Assembly (NCBI GenBank): GCA_017615435.1
Contig: JAGAAF010000055.1
Coordinates: 1-15,775, forward strand
Source: Bacteroidales bacterium
GTDB taxonomy: Bacteria; Bacteroidota; Bacteroidia; Bacteroidales; UBA932
Direction: 5' to 3'
DNA: 15,775 nucleotides
The notes under the pieces were generated by a model. It saw nothing but the letters and a program-made list of their open reading frames with translations. It did not search any database and had not been told where the DNA came from. Both the position numbers and the translations under genes were made by a program. Each line of letters begins with the position of its first letter. The first letter of the stretch is position 1. Below, piece after piece: positions 13,626-15,775 of the stretch.

Positions 13626-14858
13626 TTATAAATAAATGAGTCTGGAGACTTTCTCCGGAGCGAAGATTTTTCCCGCCACCTGGCGCAGTTCTTCGGCGCT
13701 GACGGACTCCACCAGTTCGCGGACTTTGGCGTCCGGCATTATCTCTCCGAACGAAAGAAGGCTCTTTCCCATCGAGAGGCACTGCGTTTCTCCACTGTCT
13801 GAGCTGATGGCCAGCTGCCCGAGCAGTTGCTTCTTCGCCGCTTTGAGAGCGGCAGGGCTCATCGCGGTGTCGCGCACCTTCGAGAGTATACGCTCCACGG
13901 CGGACAGGCACTTGCGCAGATTCGACCTGTCGCAGCCCAGACTCACGGTCATCAGACCAGTATCCCTATACTGGGTGTAGCCGCATTCTATCGAATACAC
14001 CCATCCGTGCTTCTCTCGAAGTTCCGCTCCCAGCAGGCTGTTCGACGCCGGACCGCCGAGGATGTTCGCCAGCAGCACCGCCGTCACTCTCTCTTTCTGC
14101 TCATATAGCGACGGAGCCACTGCCCCCATAACCACATTCACTTCGTGGTTGTCTTTGTCCTCCGTTATGTCGAAATGATTCGCGGATGAGAACTCTCCAC
14201 TTGCTTCGCTTGGTCGAGATGACGAAGAGAAATCTCCCAGATACTTCCCTGCAATCTTCAGGGCTTGTTTTTCCAATTCTCCTTCATCCCCGCTCGCGAC
14301 AACGCAAAGGGCCATATTCTGCGGGATGAAGTTGCGCTTGTAGTATGTTTTCAGGTCGTCGACTGACGTTTTTCCAACTGATTCGAGGGTGCCGAGAGTG
14401 AGGCGACCAAGCGCACTGCCTGCAAAGAAGCGGCTTTCGAAATTATCGAATATGTCCTCCGACGGGCTGTCTTTGTATGAGATTATTTCATCCAGGATGA
14501 CTCCTCGTTCGGTTTCAACTTCGTGTTCAGGGAAGGTGGCTTCGGTGGCGATTTCGAGAAGCAGTCCGACTGCTTTCCAGATGTCTTCACGAAGGACCGT
14601 AGCGTGAAGCACGATTTCCTCCTTGGTGGTGTAGGCGTTGAGTTCACCGCCGAGACGGTCGAGATAGGAGTTGATACGCGCGGCGCTAAGGCGCTTTGTG
14701 CCTTTGAAAATGGTGTGCTCCACGAAATGGGCCGTGCCTTCAGGCAGATTGCCCTCGGCGCGCGTGCCGCAGCGTACGCTGAGCGAGCAGTAGCCAACCT
14801 TGCTGGCGCTGCTCTTCACGGCATACCTCAGTCCATTCTCACTTCTTCCGCTTCTCAT
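13626..14858 (-). CDS. M16-family zinc peptidase (pitrilysin / processing-peptidase type)
   Basis: A 410-residue cytoplasmic metallopeptidase. The inverted zinc motif HxxEH is H44-F-V-E47-H48 in EGTAHFVEHTIFKGT, and the third zinc ligand is E124 in VILDEIISYKDSP, 76 residues after H48 as expected for M16. The second M16 domain has REKHGWVYSIECGY with R281 and Y288, as in mitochondrial-processing-peptidase-like members. The size fits the two-domain ~45-kDa M16B class. Between the domains (about 209-224) lies a Ser/Pro/Glu-rich stretch, DFSSSSRPSEASGEFS, encoded by a palindromic repeat that looks inserted. The start at 14856-14858 lies inside the last 20 nt of the upstream exported-protein gene, so the two are probably translated together. 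No signal peptide. Substrate unknown. Confidence 0.92.
   Translation of the reverse strand: MRSGRSENGLRYAVKSSASKVGYCSLSVRCGTRAEGNLPEGTAHFVEHTIFKGTKRLSAARINSYLDRLGGELNAYTTKEEIVLHATVLREDIWKAVGLLLEIATEATFPEHEVETERGVILDEIISYKDSPSEDIFDNFESRFFAGSALGRLTLGTLESVGKTSVDDLKTYYKRNFIPQNMALCVVASGDEGELEKQALKIAGKYLGDFSSSSRPSEASGEFSSANHFDITEDKDNHEVNVVMGAVAPSLYEQKERVTAVLLANILGGPASNSLLGAELREKHGWVYSIECGYTQYRDTGLMTVSLGCDRSNLRKCLSAVERILSKVRDTAMSPAALKAAKKQLLGQLAISSDSGETQCLSMGKSLLSFGEIMPDAKVRELVESVSAEELRQVAGKIFAPEKVSRLIYL
14188..14236 (-). repeat. Palindromic repeat inserted in frame within the M16 peptidase gene
   Basis: The core 14194-14219 is an imperfect palindrome: TCTCCAC (14194-14200) faces GTCGAGA (14213-14219) around a small GCTTCGC hairpin, and ATGACGAAGAGAAATCTC follows on the right. 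The sequence GGTCGAGATGACG with this layout resembles short intergenic palindromic repeats I recall from Bacteroidetes genomes. Here it is read through as about 16 codons in the linker between the M16 domains, like the Rickettsia palindromic elements found inside proteins. Only one copy is in this window. Confidence 0.5.
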
Positions 14859-15714
14859 CCTTGTAGTCGTGTTCCCTGCGTATGGATTTGATTGCGCTTC
14901 TGGTGAACCCGCGCTTGCCGGTCTGCGTGAAACTGCGAGACTGATAATAATAGAGTTCGTGCGTGTCGGCCGACACTATGAAGTTGTAGCATTTCGCTCT
15001 GCGACCGGGTTCGGCGGGGGAGATGCTGAAGGCGATCAGCGCTTCGCTCGAGCCCGCGTCGAACAGGCTGTCGGCCTCGAAATTGTCCACGGCTATGAGC
15101 CCCTGCGCGAGAACGCTGACGGAATCGCGTCCTTGCACGCCGGAATCCAGATCCTCCCTTGCGAAGTAGATCTTCTTCTTGTGGGCCTTGGACAGGTTGC
15201 CATTGTAGAACGACAGGCCAAGTATGTTCTGCGCGGTGTTGGTCAGCGATTCCTCCACGAAGGTCTGCACTATGTCAAGCAGTGCGGAGATGTAGACAAA
15301 CTCCCGGCCGGAAGTTATGCTCACCGGCGAGAAGGGGATGCGAACGACCTCCAATTTGCCGTCGAGGCTGCGGAACGACTCGTCGTTTCCGCCTTTAAGA
15401 AGCGTAAGATACGCCAGTCCGGCCTTGTCCTGCGAAAGGTAGAGGAAATAATATGCGGAATCGTTCTTGAGCGCATCGAAATCCTCGGGATCGCAGAACT
15501 CGAAAGGAGAGATGCGCCAGCGGCGACGGACCTCTTCGCGAAGGGCGATGTCCAGCAGGTCGTCGCCGCTCAGCACCACCTTGGTGGTCTTGGTCTGGAA
15601 GTCGGCGAGCCTTGCCCTGCGGGTGTAAATACGGCCCTGTCCGGCGGCCTGGAAGCCCCCGGAGAGCAGTATGATCACAAGGGTAATCAAATATTTTTTC
15701 CACCGCGCTTGCAT
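14839..15714 (-). CDS. Exported conserved hypothetical protein (Bacteroidales)
   Basis: A 291-residue protein of unknown function. The N-terminus MQARWKKYLITLVIILLSGG followed by FQAAGQG is a typical signal peptide (basic start, hydrophobic core, A-A-G cleavage region), so it is periplasmic or secreted. The mature part begins RIYTRRARLADFQTKTTKVV and includes WRISPFEFCDPEDFDAL, ISALLDIVQTFVEESL and DTHELYYYQSRSFTQTGKRG. I recall this pattern from conserved hypothetical proteins in Bacteroidales but know no function or catalytic motif. I chose ATG 15712-15714 over one six codons upstream (15732) because the -7 box TATCTTTG at 15727-15720 lies between them and because it gives the better signal peptide. 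It overlaps the M16 peptidase gene by 20 nt, so they form one unit. Confidence 0.72.
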   Translation of the reverse strand: MQARWKKYLITLVIILLSGGFQAAGQGRIYTRRARLADFQTKTTKVVLSGDDLLDIALREEVRRRWRISPFEFCDPEDFDALKNDSAYYFLYLSQDKAGLAYLTLLKGGNDESFRSLDGKLEVVRIPFSPVSITSGREFVYISALLDIVQTFVEESLTNTAQNILGLSFYNGNLSKAHKKKIYFAREDLDSGVQGRDSVSVLAQGLIAVDNFEADSLFDAGSSEALIAFSISPAEPGRRAKCYNFIVSADTHELYYYQSRSFTQTGKRGFTRSAIKSIRREHDYKDEKRKK

Positions 15715-15719
15715 CACGG

Positions 15720-15727
15720 CAAAGATA
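15720..15727 (-). promoter_or_regulatory. -7 box (TATCTTTG on the minus strand) for the exported protein and M16 genes
   Basis: Plus-strand CAAAGATA gives TATCTTTG on the minus strand, a full TAnnTTTG match, ending 5 nt before the ATG at 15714. Transcription would start at or close to the ATG. It is 14 nt from the divergent box at 15742-15749. Confidence 0.5.
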
Positions 15728-15741
15728 ACCAAATAAATGTT

Positions 15742-15749
15742 TAAATTTG
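15742..15749 (+). promoter_or_regulatory. -7 box TAAATTTG for the gene starting at 15756
   Basis: TAAATTTG is identical to the box before yigZ (339-346) and has the same 6-nt distance to the ATG. No clear -33 TTTG is visible. It is back to back with the minus-strand box at 15720-15727, so the two polymerase sites overlap. Confidence 0.5.
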
Positions 15750-15755
15750 TGAGTT

Positions 15756-15775
15756 ATGTCAGATTATATCGTATC
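15756..15775 (+). CDS. dnaX: Start of a gene cut by the window edge, probably dnaX (DNA polymerase III gamma/tau)
   Basis: ATG followed by codons reading MSDYIV and a partial TCn (Ser). Bacteroidales DnaX proteins commonly begin M-x-x-Y-I-V-S-A-R-K-Y-R-P, so this fits the clamp-loader subunit; that is from memory and only seven residues are visible. The ATG is 6 nt after a full TAnnTTTG box, divergent from the exported-protein gene. Confidence 0.45.

Noticed and set aside
14800..15744. Plus-strand open frame (314 codons) opposite the exported protein
   Set aside because: The minus-strand frame has a signal peptide, a promoter box and recalled homologues; the plus-strand translation has none.

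Overview
The window looks like chromosome of a Bacteroidales bacterium, probably from a gut or rumen community. Four things point there. The gene order yigZ-serC-serA-DUF1015-recQ-dnaG-metG is Bacteroidetes-like. SerA is the short type with Lys in place of the catalytic His that I associate with Bacteroidetes. Start codons lack a clear Shine-Dalgarno. Several starts are preceded by the Bacteroidetes -7 promoter element TAnnTTTG. The genus cannot be fixed from the sequence alone.

Region 1 (1-352) holds the last 45 codons of a DDE transposase and the right end of its insertion sequence. That end carries two tandem ~22-bp repeats that are probably transposase-binding sites. Next come five alternating copies of a 10-bp motif (GGTAYGCACG / CGTGCGTACY) with a ~52-bp period that fold into two strong hairpins. 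A perfect -7 box lies 6 nt before the yigZ start.

Region 2 (353-10466) is one tight plus-strand operon of seven genes, with gaps or overlaps of +13, -1, -4, +6, 0 and -4 nt. It encodes YigZ, the serine-biosynthesis enzymes SerC and SerA, an uncharacterised DUF1015 protein, RecQ helicase, DnaG primase and methionyl-tRNA synthetase. It couples serine supply with replication/repair and translation.

Region 3 (10500-12220) has an OmpA-family glycine-zipper lipoprotein gene with its own terminator. After it lies an AT-rich stretch with a small unrecognised lipoprotein gene and unassignable debris. Then comes a second copy of the last 90 bp of the OmpA gene region. It differs at only four positions, all synonymous, and ends before a bidirectional terminator. 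This looks like an insertion that displaced, or fused to, an ompA 3' end.

Region 4 (12202-15714, minus strand) encodes a condensation-type acyltransferase (HxxxDG) with its own promoter. Upstream is a two-gene unit: a signal-peptide-bearing conserved hypothetical protein overlapping an M16 zinc peptidase. The peptidase gene contains an in-frame palindromic repeat insertion. At the right edge (15756 on) a divergent plus-strand gene begins MSDYIV, which fits the start of dnaX.

I saw no tRNA, rRNA, CRISPR array or classical defence system. The most interesting points are the inverted-repeat array before the operon, the duplicated OmpA 3' end around AT-rich cargo, the DUF1015 protein in the serine operon, and the repeat inserted in the M16 gene.
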